From the NCBI GenBank assembly GCA_002483135.1, contig DLHI01000016.1, forward strand, positions 1 to 64,000: DNA of 64,000 nucleotides, read 5' to 3'. This DNA comes from Hyphomonadaceae bacterium UBA7672. GTDB lineage: Bacteria > Pseudomonadota > Alphaproteobacteria > Caulobacterales > Hyphomonadaceae. Positions 27,941 to 35,521 of the stretch are shown in pieces (positions within the stretch are counted from its first letter, which is position 1; every line of letters starts with the position of its first letter). Both the position numbers and the translations under genes were made by a program. The notes beneath the pieces are model-generated. The model did no database searches. It worked only from the letters and a program-made list of their open reading frames with translations, and was not told the origin of the DNA.

Positions 27941-28948
27941 ATGACCCATACCAGCCAGACCCGGATGGAGGCCGAAACGCGCGAGGCGCCCGCGATGGCT
28001 ACCCGTTTGGTCGCTCGCGCCTCAGGCCCGCTCGCTGAACTTGGCGCCCGCCTGCGCGCCTCTCCGCCACGCTTCGTAGTAACGGCGGGCCGGGGAAGTT
28101 CCGGCGCCGCGGGGCTTTATGCGCGCTATCTGATCGAGCAGCATCTGGGCCTGCTCACGTCATCCGCCGCGCCATCGCTCAGCTCGATCTATGGCGGTCG
28201 CCTTGACCTGCGCGAGTCGTTGCTCCTCGCCGTGTCCCAGTCCGGCAAAAGCCCCGACCTTATCGACTATTTCCGCGCTGCCGGAAACCAGGGCGCGATG
28301 CGCGTCGGCATGATCAACGCGGAAGGATCACCGCTTTCGGATGCGGTGGACATGACGCTGCCACTCGAGGCGGGACCAGAGCAAAGCGTCGCCGCTACGA
28401 AGTCGTGCCTCGCTGCGATGCTTCTTTCGTTCGGTCTCGTCGCCCACTGGCGCAACGACGCCGACATGATCCGCGCCTTCGAAGCGGCGCCCGATCTTCT
28501 TGCTCGAGCACTTCTCGAAGACTGGCCGACAGCCGACGCCTTCATGCGCGGCGACCAGCCGCTCTACATCATTGGTCGCGGGCCCGGCCTTGCGATCGCC
28601 AAGGAAGCAGCACTCAAGCTGAAAGAAACATCCAGCCTCTTTGCCGAAGCTCACAGCTCGGCCGAAGTACGCCACGGTCCGTTTGCGCTCGCGGGTCCTA
28701 ATCTGCGCGTCGTCGTGTTCGCACAGCGGGACGCGGCGTGGAATGGGCTTAGCGATCTGGCCGATGCGTTCCGTGCGGCCGGCAGCCCAACCCTATTCCT
28801 CTCCTGGCGCGCGGGCGACACGCAACCGGCAATGGAACTGCTGGCCATGCTCGCGCGCTTCTACCTGCTCGCCAATGCGACAGCACTGCAGCGCGGCCGC
28901 TCGCCCGACAACCCGCCACGTCTAACCAAGATCACCGAGACACGTTGA
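27941..28948 (+). CDS. SIS-domain glucosamine-6-phosphate deaminase (NagB-II type)
   Basis: A 335-residue protein with two sugar-isomerase (SIS) domains like the isomerase half of GlmS but without its glutaminase domain. Proteins of this form act as glucosamine-6-phosphate deaminases (NagB-II) or AgaS-type enzymes in amino-sugar operons. The first SIS domain has TAGRGSSGAAG near 48 and SQSGKSPD near 98. The second has IGRGPGLAIAKEAALKLKE and the EVRHGPFAL loop. It ends one base before nagA, so GlcNAc-6-P deacetylation and deamination are encoded together, the product being fructose-6-phosphate. The start at ATG 27941 has no clear ribosome site; ATG 27965 is an alternative. Confidence 0.87.
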   Translation: MTHTSQTRMEAETREAPAMATRLVARASGPLAELGARLRASPPRFVVTAGRGSSGAAGLYARYLIEQHLGLLTSSAAPSLSSIYGGRLDLRESLLLAVSQSGKSPDLIDYFRAAGNQGAMRVGMINAEGSPLSDAVDMTLPLEAGPEQSVAATKSCLAAMLLSFGLVAHWRNDADMIRAFEAAPDLLARALLEDWPTADAFMRGDQPLYIIGRGPGLAIAKEAALKLKETSSLFAEAHSSAEVRHGPFALAGPNLRVVVFAQRDAAWNGLSDLADAFRAAGSPTLFLSWRAGDTQPAMELLAMLARFYLLANATALQRGRSPDNPPRLTKITETR

Positions 28949-28949
28949 G

Positions 28950-30068
28950 ATGCCCCTTCTCGCCCCATCCCGACTGTTCGACGGCGAGACGATCCGCAGC
29001 GACGTAGCCGTGCGCGTAGAAGGCGGCAAGATCGCAGAAGTTTTCGACACGGCGCCGGCCGGCGCCGCGCGCCTTGACGGCCTGCTGGCGCCGGGCTTCA
29101 TCGACATCCAGGTGAATGGCGGCGGCGGCGTGCTGTTCAATGACTCGCCGACGCTCGATACCCTGCGCACGATCGCCGCTGCGCATCGCAAGTTCGGCGT
29201 TACGGGCATCATGGCCACGCTGATCAGCGATAGCCGCGAAAAGACCGCCGCCGCGCTCGATGCGGTCTCGGCTGCATTTGATGCGGGCGTGGGGGGGCTG
29301 ATCGGACTTCATCTGGAGGGGCCGTGGCTCTCCGAGCCCAGGCGCGGCGTTCATCCGGCCGCGAACCTCCGCGCGCTGGATGAAACTGACTTGATCATGC
29401 TGACCGCAAGACGCGGATTTCCGCTGATGGTTACGGTGGCGCCTGAGCGTGTCTCGGCGGAAGACATCGCGACATTGGTGAGCGAAGGCGTCCGCGTCAG
29501 CCTCGGCCACACCGCCGCCGACGCGGCAACAGTGGAAGCGGCGTTGGCGGCAGGCGCGACGTGTTTCACCCACCTGTTCAACGCAATGCCGGCTATGGAA
29601 TCGCGCAATCCCGGCCCCGTTGGCGTCGCCCTTGCGCATGCCGACGCCTTCACCGGGCTGATCCTGGATGGGATCCATGTTCACCCACTCACCGCCCGCG
29701 CCGCCTTCAACGCCAAGACCGCGCGCCGTTTGATCCTCGTCTCCGACGCAATGGCCACGGTCGGCTCAGATCGCGCGGACATGTCGTTGTTCGGGGAGAC
29801 GGTCGGCCTGTCGCAAGGCGCGCTGCGGACACCGTCAGGGACGTTGGCCGGCGCTCATCTGAACATGTCTCATGCCGTTCGCAACGCGCTGGCCATGTTG
29901 AAGGCGAGCGAAGCGGACGCCCTGCGCATGGCGACGCTGACTCCGGCAGAGTTTCTCGGCATTGAAGATCGCGGGCGGATCGCCCCGGGCGCGCGGGCGG
30001 ATTTCGTCCTGCTTGACCAAAGGTTCCAGCCGCAAGGTGTGTGGATCAACGGCTTACGCGCAACCTAG
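28950..30068 (+). CDS. nagA: N-acetylglucosamine-6-phosphate deacetylase
   Basis: Hydrolyses GlcNAc-6-P to glucosamine-6-P and acetate. The 372-residue amidohydrolase shows the family landmarks GFIDIQVNGGGG near 50, the metal ligand in LHLEGPW near 114-120, histidines in LGHTAAD near 186 and FTHLFNAMP near 207, and the catalytic aspartate in LVSDAMA near 266. All are intact. It follows the SIS deaminase after one base and overlaps the 3' end of murQ by four bases on the opposite strand. The convergent overlap means that full-length transcripts of either would be antisense to the other. Confidence 0.95.
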   Translation: MPLLAPSRLFDGETIRSDVAVRVEGGKIAEVFDTAPAGAARLDGLLAPGFIDIQVNGGGGVLFNDSPTLDTLRTIAAAHRKFGVTGIMATLISDSREKTAAALDAVSAAFDAGVGGLIGLHLEGPWLSEPRRGVHPAANLRALDETDLIMLTARRGFPLMVTVAPERVSAEDIATLVSEGVRVSLGHTAADAATVEAALAAGATCFTHLFNAMPAMESRNPGPVGVALAHADAFTGLILDGIHVHPLTARAAFNAKTARRLILVSDAMATVGSDRADMSLFGETVGLSQGALRTPSGTLAGAHLNMSHAVRNALAMLKASEADALRMATLTPAEFLGIEDRGRIAPGARADFVLLDQRFQPQGVWINGLRAT

Positions 30069-30967
30069 CGCTTGCTCGCCTCCGCAATCGCATCGCGCAA
30101 CCTGCCGCCATGCCGCGACAGCAGCGCCCGCGCCTCGACCACATCAAGACCGCGCCGCACCAGCACCGCTGCTTTGAGATCGCCGCCGGCTGCCGCCAGC
30201 GCGCCTGCCGCCTCCGCCTCCGAACAGCCATCGAGCGACGCGACCATGCGCACGGCTCGTCTCCGCAATTTCTCGTTCGTCGCGATCATGTCGACCATCA
30301 GGCCACGATAGACGCGACCCATCCGCACCATCACCATGGTCGAGAACAGGTTGAGCGCCACTTTCTGCGCCGTGCCCGCCTTCATCCGTGTCGATCCCGA
30401 CACCGGCTCGGCGCCCGTCGCCAGAAGGATGCCATGATCGGCCTCTGTGATCAGCGTGGTTCCGGCATTCGACGCAACGCCTATGGCCAATGCCCCGCAC
30501 GCTTTCGCCGCCCGCAGCGCTGCAACCGTGAACGGCGTCTCGCCGCTAGCGGCGACGGCGATGATCACATCGCTCACCCCGACGCCGAGTTTTGCCATTC
30601 GCGCCTCGGCTGATGCTGCTCCGTCCTCCGCATTCTCCACCGAACGCAGTAGCGCTTCTTCCCCGCCCGCGATGGCAAAAGCCACCCGATCCGCCGGCCA
30701 GCCGAAGGTCGGCAGGAGTTCCGCGCCATCCTGCACCGCGATCCGCGCCGAGGTTCCGGCGCCGACATAGATCAACCGCCCGCCTGCACTCAGCCTTTCT
30801 GCCGCCGCATCTACCGCGCGAGCCAGATGTGGCAAGGCTGGCCCAACGGCTGTAACAGCCGCCACCTGGCTCTGGTGCAGCTTGTCCAGCGCACGCGCCG
30901 TGTCCCATTGGTCCAGTTCAGCGAAGGCCGGATCCCAATCTTCAGTCTTGATGTCCTCGGTTTTCAT
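30065..30967 (-). CDS. murQ: N-acetylmuramic acid 6-phosphate etherase
   Basis: Removes D-lactate from MurNAc-6-P to give GlcNAc-6-P, linking cell-wall sugar recovery to NagA. The 300-residue protein has the SIS fold with YVGAGTSARIAVQDGAELLPTF near 65-85, which contains the catalytic glutamate of the family, a second glutamate in SVENAEDGAAS, and the VSGSTRMKAGTAQK phosphate-binding stretch. The C-terminal helical UBA-like part has DGCSEAEAAGAL. The ATG at 30967 follows AAGGATCGGGGC; a much longer in-frame extension runs into the divergent kinase and is not real. It is divergent from the kinase gene and convergent with nagA. Confidence 0.95.
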   Translation of the reverse strand: MKTEDIKTEDWDPAFAELDQWDTARALDKLHQSQVAAVTAVGPALPHLARAVDAAAERLSAGGRLIYVGAGTSARIAVQDGAELLPTFGWPADRVAFAIAGGEEALLRSVENAEDGAASAEARMAKLGVGVSDVIIAVAASGETPFTVAALRAAKACGALAIGVASNAGTTLITEADHGILLATGAEPVSGSTRMKAGTAQKVALNLFSTMVMVRMGRVYRGLMVDMIATNEKLRRRAVRMVASLDGCSEAEAAGALAAAGGDLKAAVLVRRGLDVVEARALLSRHGGRLRDAIAEASKR

Positions 30968-30988
30968 GCCCCGATCCTTATCCCTGCG

Positions 30989-31006
30989 CGCCTTAATTGA
31001 AAGGCG
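30989..31006. promoter_or_regulatory. possible operator between murQ and the kinase
   Basis: CGCCTT and AAGGCG flank a six-base AT-rich centre in the 63-base divergent gap. This is a perfect six-base inverted repeat placed where it could control both promoters. Its sequence differs from the palindrome before the SIS gene, so a shared regulator is not implied. Confidence 0.3.
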
Positions 31007-31030
31007 GGCAAATCGGATTAGACAGGGCGG

Positions 31031-31906
31031 ATGGCTGAACCGCTTTTCCTGGGCGTAGACGGCGGCGGCACCGGCTGCCGCGCCCGGCTGGAGACAGTCG
31101 CGGGCGAGGTTTTGGGGACGGGCAAGTCCGGCCCCGCCAGCATGCGGTTCGGATTCGCGGCCGCCCTCTACTCCGTCATGACGGCTGCACAACAGGCTGT
31201 CCGCGAATCGGGCCTCGGCGAGGACGCTTATGCGCGTATCCATGCCGGGATCGGCCTGGCTGGAACCGGCATACGTGGCGCGCGTCGCGCTCTGGAAGAC
31301 TGGGAACATCCCTTCGCCAACGCCTGGTTTGAGGGCGATGGATACATGGCGCTGCTCGGCGCCTTCGCTGGCGGCGATGGCGGCATCGTCGTCTGCGGAA
31401 CGGGCAGCATCGGCATCATGTGGCGCGGAGCGACCGTGCGCGTGGGTGGCTATGGCTTCCCGGTCTCCGACGAAGGCAGCGGCGCGGACATCGGGCTCAA
31501 TGCTCTGCGTCTCGCGCTGCGCACGCTCGATGGCCGCGATGACCCCACGCCGTTCACCGAGGAAGTGATGACGAAGTTTTCTCACGATCCCGTCGAGATC
31601 GTCGACTGGATGGATCGCGCGAGTTCCACCGACTATGCCACGCTTGCACCCATCGTTGTTCAGCACGCAAATACAGGCGATGAACGCGCAGTCGCTTTGA
31701 TGACCCAAGCCGCCGAACAGGTCGCCGAGATCGCCGAAGCGTTACTGAAGCGCGGCGCGCCGAAGGTCGCGCTGGTTGGCGGACTTTCGGACATCATGCA
31801 GGCATGGCTGCCCGATCGCATTCGTCCACACATCGTTCCGCCCGCAGGCGACGCCATGTCGGGCGGGATCATCCTCGCGAAACGTAAGTATGCCGCCAGC
31901 GCGTGA
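31031..31906 (+). CDS. BadF/BadG-type amino-sugar kinase
   Basis: A 291-residue ASKHA-fold kinase. The phosphate-1 motif GVDGGGTGCRARL is at residues 8-20, a second phosphate loop is CGTGSIGIMW near 122-131, and the adenosine loop is VALVGGLSD near 247. Members phosphorylate GlcNAc, glucosamine or MurNAc. Its divergent position beside murQ and near namZ argues that here it makes MurNAc-6-P and/or GlcNAc-6-P, supplying MurQ and NagA. Which sugar it prefers cannot be read from sequence. A GGGCGG site lies close to the ATG. It converges on the cytochrome gene. Confidence 0.87.
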   Translation: MAEPLFLGVDGGGTGCRARLETVAGEVLGTGKSGPASMRFGFAAALYSVMTAAQQAVRESGLGEDAYARIHAGIGLAGTGIRGARRALEDWEHPFANAWFEGDGYMALLGAFAGGDGGIVVCGTGSIGIMWRGATVRVGGYGFPVSDEGSGADIGLNALRLALRTLDGRDDPTPFTEEVMTKFSHDPVEIVDWMDRASSTDYATLAPIVVQHANTGDERAVALMTQAAEQVAEIAEALLKRGAPKVALVGGLSDIMQAWLPDRIRPHIVPPAGDAMSGGIILAKRKYAASA

Positions 31907-31927
31907 TGCCTGTCTGCGGCCCAAAAC

Positions 31928-32398
31928 CTACTTGCGGGATTGCACCATCAGGTAGGCGATCAGGTCGCGGCGCTGCGTCTCGTCGGTCAGGCCATTGAAG
32001 AACATGTTGCTGCCCGGCAGGAAGGCGCGCGGATTGGCGAGCCACTGACCCAGCACGGCCGTATCCCACGTGTCGCCCCCCAGCCCCTTCACCGCCGCCG
32101 AATATGTCGGATAGCCGGGCGCCTTGCCGGGTCCGCGCTCGAACATGCCGTGCAGGGTCGGGCCGACTTTGTGGTCCTTCCGATTGTCGATATAGTGGCA
32201 GGCGCTGCACTTGTTGCCGAACAGAGCCTGTCCAGCTTCGAGACTGGCCGCGTTGTAGGGCGCGGGCAGTTCGTCTAGCGTCGGCGCAGGAACAGCCGGG
32301 CCTGCGGGCTCATCAGGCGCATCGCTGACCGCCCCGCCGCATGCGGTCAGCAGGAGAGACGCAGCCATCAGCGCCGGAATCATGTAGTCAGTCCGCAT
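31928..32398 (-). CDS. c-type cytochrome lipoprotein
   Basis: A 156-residue class I cytochrome c. A lipoprotein signal ends in LTAC with Cys20 as the lipid site, followed by a Pro/Ala-rich linker, so the domain is tethered in the periplasm. The heme site CSACH is at residues 64-68 and the methionine ligand is in GSNMFFNGL near 130. The PGYPTYSAAVKGLGG segment resembles membrane-anchored cytochrome c552/CycM types that pass electrons to terminal oxidases. Its partner is not encoded nearby. It is divergent from pgi, with 112 bases for both promoters. Confidence 0.9.
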   Translation of the reverse strand: MRTDYMIPALMAASLLLTACGGAVSDAPDEPAGPAVPAPTLDELPAPYNAASLEAGQALFGNKCSACHYIDNRKDHKVGPTLHGMFERGPGKAPGYPTYSAAVKGLGGDTWDTAVLGQWLANPRAFLPGSNMFFNGLTDETQRRDLIAYLMVQSRK

Positions 32399-32510
32399 CG
32401 TCCGCCTGAGCCCCGTCTGTGTTAACCCTATTTACCCGGTTGCGGGCTCGCCTATTGCATCGGCTTGCGGCACATCTCTCCCAACTCGTTCCGTCAGGGA
32501 ATACAGCAAA

Positions 32511-34097
32511 ATGACGCTGGCCAGCTGGAAAGCAATCGAAGCCGAGCACACCCGCCTCGCCGCGCGACCGCTGCACCTCACCGCGCAGCGCGCAAACCTC
32601 GGCGAATTCGTGTGGCAGGCTCCGCATCTTGAGGCCGATGTCGCCAAGCAGTTCATCGACGAAGGCGTGATGTCGGCGATGCAGGCGGTTGCTGCTGAGC
32701 GAGACCTTTCGGCGCGGATCAAGGCGCTGTTCGCCGGTGAGATCGTCAACGCATCGGAGAACCGGCCGGCGCTTCACTGGGCCCTGCGCGGCAACGGCCA
32801 TGGCATTCCCGCGGCCGACGCGATGTATCACGAAGCCACAAAGGCCGCCGCTTTCGCGCTCAAGGCTGCGTCCGGCGGCCTCGGCTTCGCGGTGAAAACC
32901 ATCCTTCACATCGGGATCGGCGGATCGGATCTTGGTCCCCGCCTGATCTGGGATGCGCTGCGAAGCTACGGCTCGACAGGCGCAGAGATCCGCTTCGTCG
33001 CCAACGTCGATCCGGAAGACTTTGCGGAACAGACCGCCGGGCTCGAAGCAAAGACGACGCTCGTCATTGTCGTCTCCAAATCCTTCAAGACGCCGGAAAC
33101 CGCTTCGAACGCAGCGCTCGCGCGCGAATGGCTGGTCGCACGCCTCGGCGAAGCGGAAGCCAACAATCACCTCGCCGCCGTCTCCTCCGCACCAGACAAG
33201 GCGAAGGCGTGGGGCGCCGCGGAAGACCGCATCTTTCCGATGGATGAAGCCGTGGGCGGACGGTACTCTGTGTGGTCGTCTGTCGGCCTCTCGCTGCAGA
33301 TCGCGCTGGGCGCCGATGTGTGGTCGCGCTTCCTCAAGGGCGCGGCAGAGATGGACCTCCACTTCCGCGACACGCCGCTAGCCGCCAACACGCCCGCGCG
33401 CCTTGCGATGATGGATGTGTTCCTCCACTCCGCCGCCGCCATTCCCAGCCGCACCGTGCTTGCCTATGCACACCGCCTGCGCAAGCTGCCCGACTTTCTC
33501 CAGCAGCTTGAGATGGAATCGAACGGCAAGAGCGCCGACGATCTCCCGGGCGGACGTCTCGCGGAGACTGCGCCCATCGTCTGGGGCTCGGTCGGTACGC
33601 TGGGCCAGCACTCCTTCCACCAGCTGCTGCACCAGGGCACACGCCTCAGCTCCATCGAATTCGTCGCCGCCCTCAGCGCCGGCGCCGGAGACAAGGCGCG
33701 GGGCCGCGCCCTGCTCGCGAACGCCTTTGCCCAAGCCGAGGGCCTGCTGGCGGGCCGCTCTGCCGCCGCAGCAGAGAAGGAACTGCTCGGCAAGGGCATG
33801 GACCCTGCCAAGGCGAAGACCCAGTCGGCCCACATGCACATGCCGGGGGACCGCCCGTCGACCACCATTCTGCTTGATGACCTGTCGCCCGAAAGCGTGG
33901 GCGCGCTAATCGCGCTATACGAACACCGCACGTTCGCGGCGGGCGTGCTCTGGGGCATTAATCCGTTCGACCAGTGGGGCGTCGAACTTGGCAAGGTGCT
34001 TGCCGAACAACTGGACAAAGCCATCGCGGGCGACGATCCGGGCCGGCGCGACCCATCCACGCTGCGGCTCGTTTCGAAGGCGCGCGGCAGCTTCTGA
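32511..34097 (+). CDS. pgi: glucose-6-phosphate isomerase
   Basis: Interconverts glucose-6-P and fructose-6-P. The 528-residue protein carries the family signatures HIGIGGSDLGPRL near 133, VVSKSFKTPET near 186-196, MESNGKSADD near 337 with the catalytic glutamate, and NPFDQWGVELGK near 496, including the C-terminal lysine. All are intact. It lies 0.6 kb from the amino-sugar locus, whose end product is fructose-6-P, though the intervening divergent cytochrome gene shows they are separate transcripts. An AGGGA site lies 12 bases before the ATG. Confidence 0.97.
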   Translation: MTLASWKAIEAEHTRLAARPLHLTAQRANLGEFVWQAPHLEADVAKQFIDEGVMSAMQAVAAERDLSARIKALFAGEIVNASENRPALHWALRGNGHGIPAADAMYHEATKAAAFALKAASGGLGFAVKTILHIGIGGSDLGPRLIWDALRSYGSTGAEIRFVANVDPEDFAEQTAGLEAKTTLVIVVSKSFKTPETASNAALAREWLVARLGEAEANNHLAAVSSAPDKAKAWGAAEDRIFPMDEAVGGRYSVWSSVGLSLQIALGADVWSRFLKGAAEMDLHFRDTPLAANTPARLAMMDVFLHSAAAIPSRTVLAYAHRLRKLPDFLQQLEMESNGKSADDLPGGRLAETAPIVWGSVGTLGQHSFHQLLHQGTRLSSIEFVAALSAGAGDKARGRALLANAFAQAEGLLAGRSAAAAEKELLGKGMDPAKAKTQSAHMHMPGDRPSTTILLDDLSPESVGALIALYEHRTFAAGVLWGINPFDQWGVELGKVLAEQLDKAIAGDDPGRRDPSTLRLVSKARGSF

Positions 34098-34162
34098 TCT
34101 GCACACGGCTGGACAATGCGCGCGCGCGGACGGAAACTTCCCGAGATCCGGGGAGGACGAAC

Positions 34163-35515
34163 ATGCGCCATGCTATGATTGCCAGCATTGGCCTGATGGC
34201 AAGCGCCTGCGCCGGCCTGCCCGACACCACGCCAATCAACCATCCCCTGTCGTTCGCGCCCACGCCTGTTGTCCAGGACCTCGGCGTCGACGGCGATGCG
34301 ATCGCGCTTGCTTTCTCAGGCGGTGGAGCGCGGGCCGCATCCTTCTCCCATGGCGTGCTGCTGCAACTGCGCGAGATGAAGGACGCCAGCGGCAGGCCGC
34401 TGCTGGATCGCGTTTCGCTGATCACAGCCGTGTCTGGCGGCTCCATAACGGCAGCTTATTTCGGACAGACGGGCGCCGAGGGTCTCGACAGCTTTCGCGC
34501 AGTCGCGCTCGACATGGACTGGAACAGCCAGTTGCACACCAGCTGGATGTCGCCCCAGAATTGGGACCGGCTGCTGCAAGGCGGACTCAATGGCCCTGAC
34601 AAGCTGGCCGCTTGGCTCGATCAGCACATTTTCGCCGGCAAGCGGATGCGCGACATGGGCGCGAAGCCGCAGATCATCATCAACGCCACCGACCTCTACT
34701 CAGGCGCGCCCTTCGCCTTCGCTCCACCCTGGTTCGACGCGATTTGCAGCGACCTTGGCAGCGTGCGCATCGCGGACGCGGTGGCGGCGTCGATGTCCGT
34801 GCCGATCGCCTTCCGCCCTGTGGTCGTTCAATCGTTTCCCAAGAATTGCCCGCTCCCGCTCCCCGCGTGGGTAGACCGCACGATGGTGGATCGCCAATCG
34901 CCCATGCTGCTCAAGGAAACGGCGCGCTCGTTCCGCTTCTTCCGCGACACGGATCGCATGTCGCACCTGCATCTCACCGATGGCGGCGTGGCGGACAATT
35001 TCGGCGTGTCGAGTTTCGTTACGCTCAACGCCGCCGGTGCGGGACCATATGCACCGTTATCTGCGCGCGACGCAGTGAAGCTCCGCCGCCTTACCTTCGT
35101 AATCGTCAACGCCGAACGCCCGGTGGACGGCGACTGGGCGCGCGAGCAGGCCGGTCCCGATGGGCCAGAACTGATCGCAACGGCGCTCAGCATCGCCGTG
35201 AACGCGCCGAAGCGCGCGGCGGCCGACGCCTTCGAGGGCTTTCTCGACGATTGGCGTGACAGTCTCGTCAAATGGCGCTGCGGCCTGACGCCAAACGAAG
35301 CGGCTGCACTCGGCGCCGGCCCCGACTGGAAATGCCAGAGTGTCGAGATCGTGTTCGATATCATCTCTTTCGCCGATCTCGGTGACGCAAGGGCCGCGCG
35401 TCTGGGCTCGGCCGAAACGGCTGTCAGCCTGCCTGCCGACTTGATCGATGATCTTATCGCCGGCGGCCGCGCAGCGACGGCCTGGAACGACGCCTTTATC
35501 GCGTTGACAAAATAG
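34163..35515 (+). CDS. patatin-like phospholipase family protein
   Basis: A 450-residue probable lipid acyl hydrolase. The ATG at 34163 has a GGGAGGA site and begins a short signal with a weak lipobox (SAC, Cys16). The oxyanion loop SGGGARA is at 52-58, the nucleophile elbow is AVSGGS with Ser91, and the catalytic aspartate is in DGGVADNFG at 273. The usual GxSxG elbow has its first glycine replaced by alanine, as in a subset of large bacterial patatins. It is probably an envelope-located lipase or phospholipase of unknown substrate. It follows pgi by 65 bases and converges on pbpC. Confidence 0.85.
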   Translation: MRHAMIASIGLMASACAGLPDTTPINHPLSFAPTPVVQDLGVDGDAIALAFSGGGARAASFSHGVLLQLREMKDASGRPLLDRVSLITAVSGGSITAAYFGQTGAEGLDSFRAVALDMDWNSQLHTSWMSPQNWDRLLQGGLNGPDKLAAWLDQHIFAGKRMRDMGAKPQIIINATDLYSGAPFAFAPPWFDAICSDLGSVRIADAVAASMSVPIAFRPVVVQSFPKNCPLPLPAWVDRTMVDRQSPMLLKETARSFRFFRDTDRMSHLHLTDGGVADNFGVSSFVTLNAAGAGPYAPLSARDAVKLRRLTFVIVNAERPVDGDWAREQAGPDGPELIATALSIAVNAPKRAAADAFEGFLDDWRDSLVKWRCGLTPNEAAALGAGPDWKCQSVEIVFDIISFADLGDARAARLGSAETAVSLPADLIDDLIAGGRAATAWNDAFIALTK

Positions 35516-35521
35516 GCGCTT

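Noticed and set aside
30968..31708. Upstream extension of the murQ frame
   Set aside because: It lies antisense inside the kinase gene and lacks similarity to MurQ; ATG 30967 has a ribosome site.
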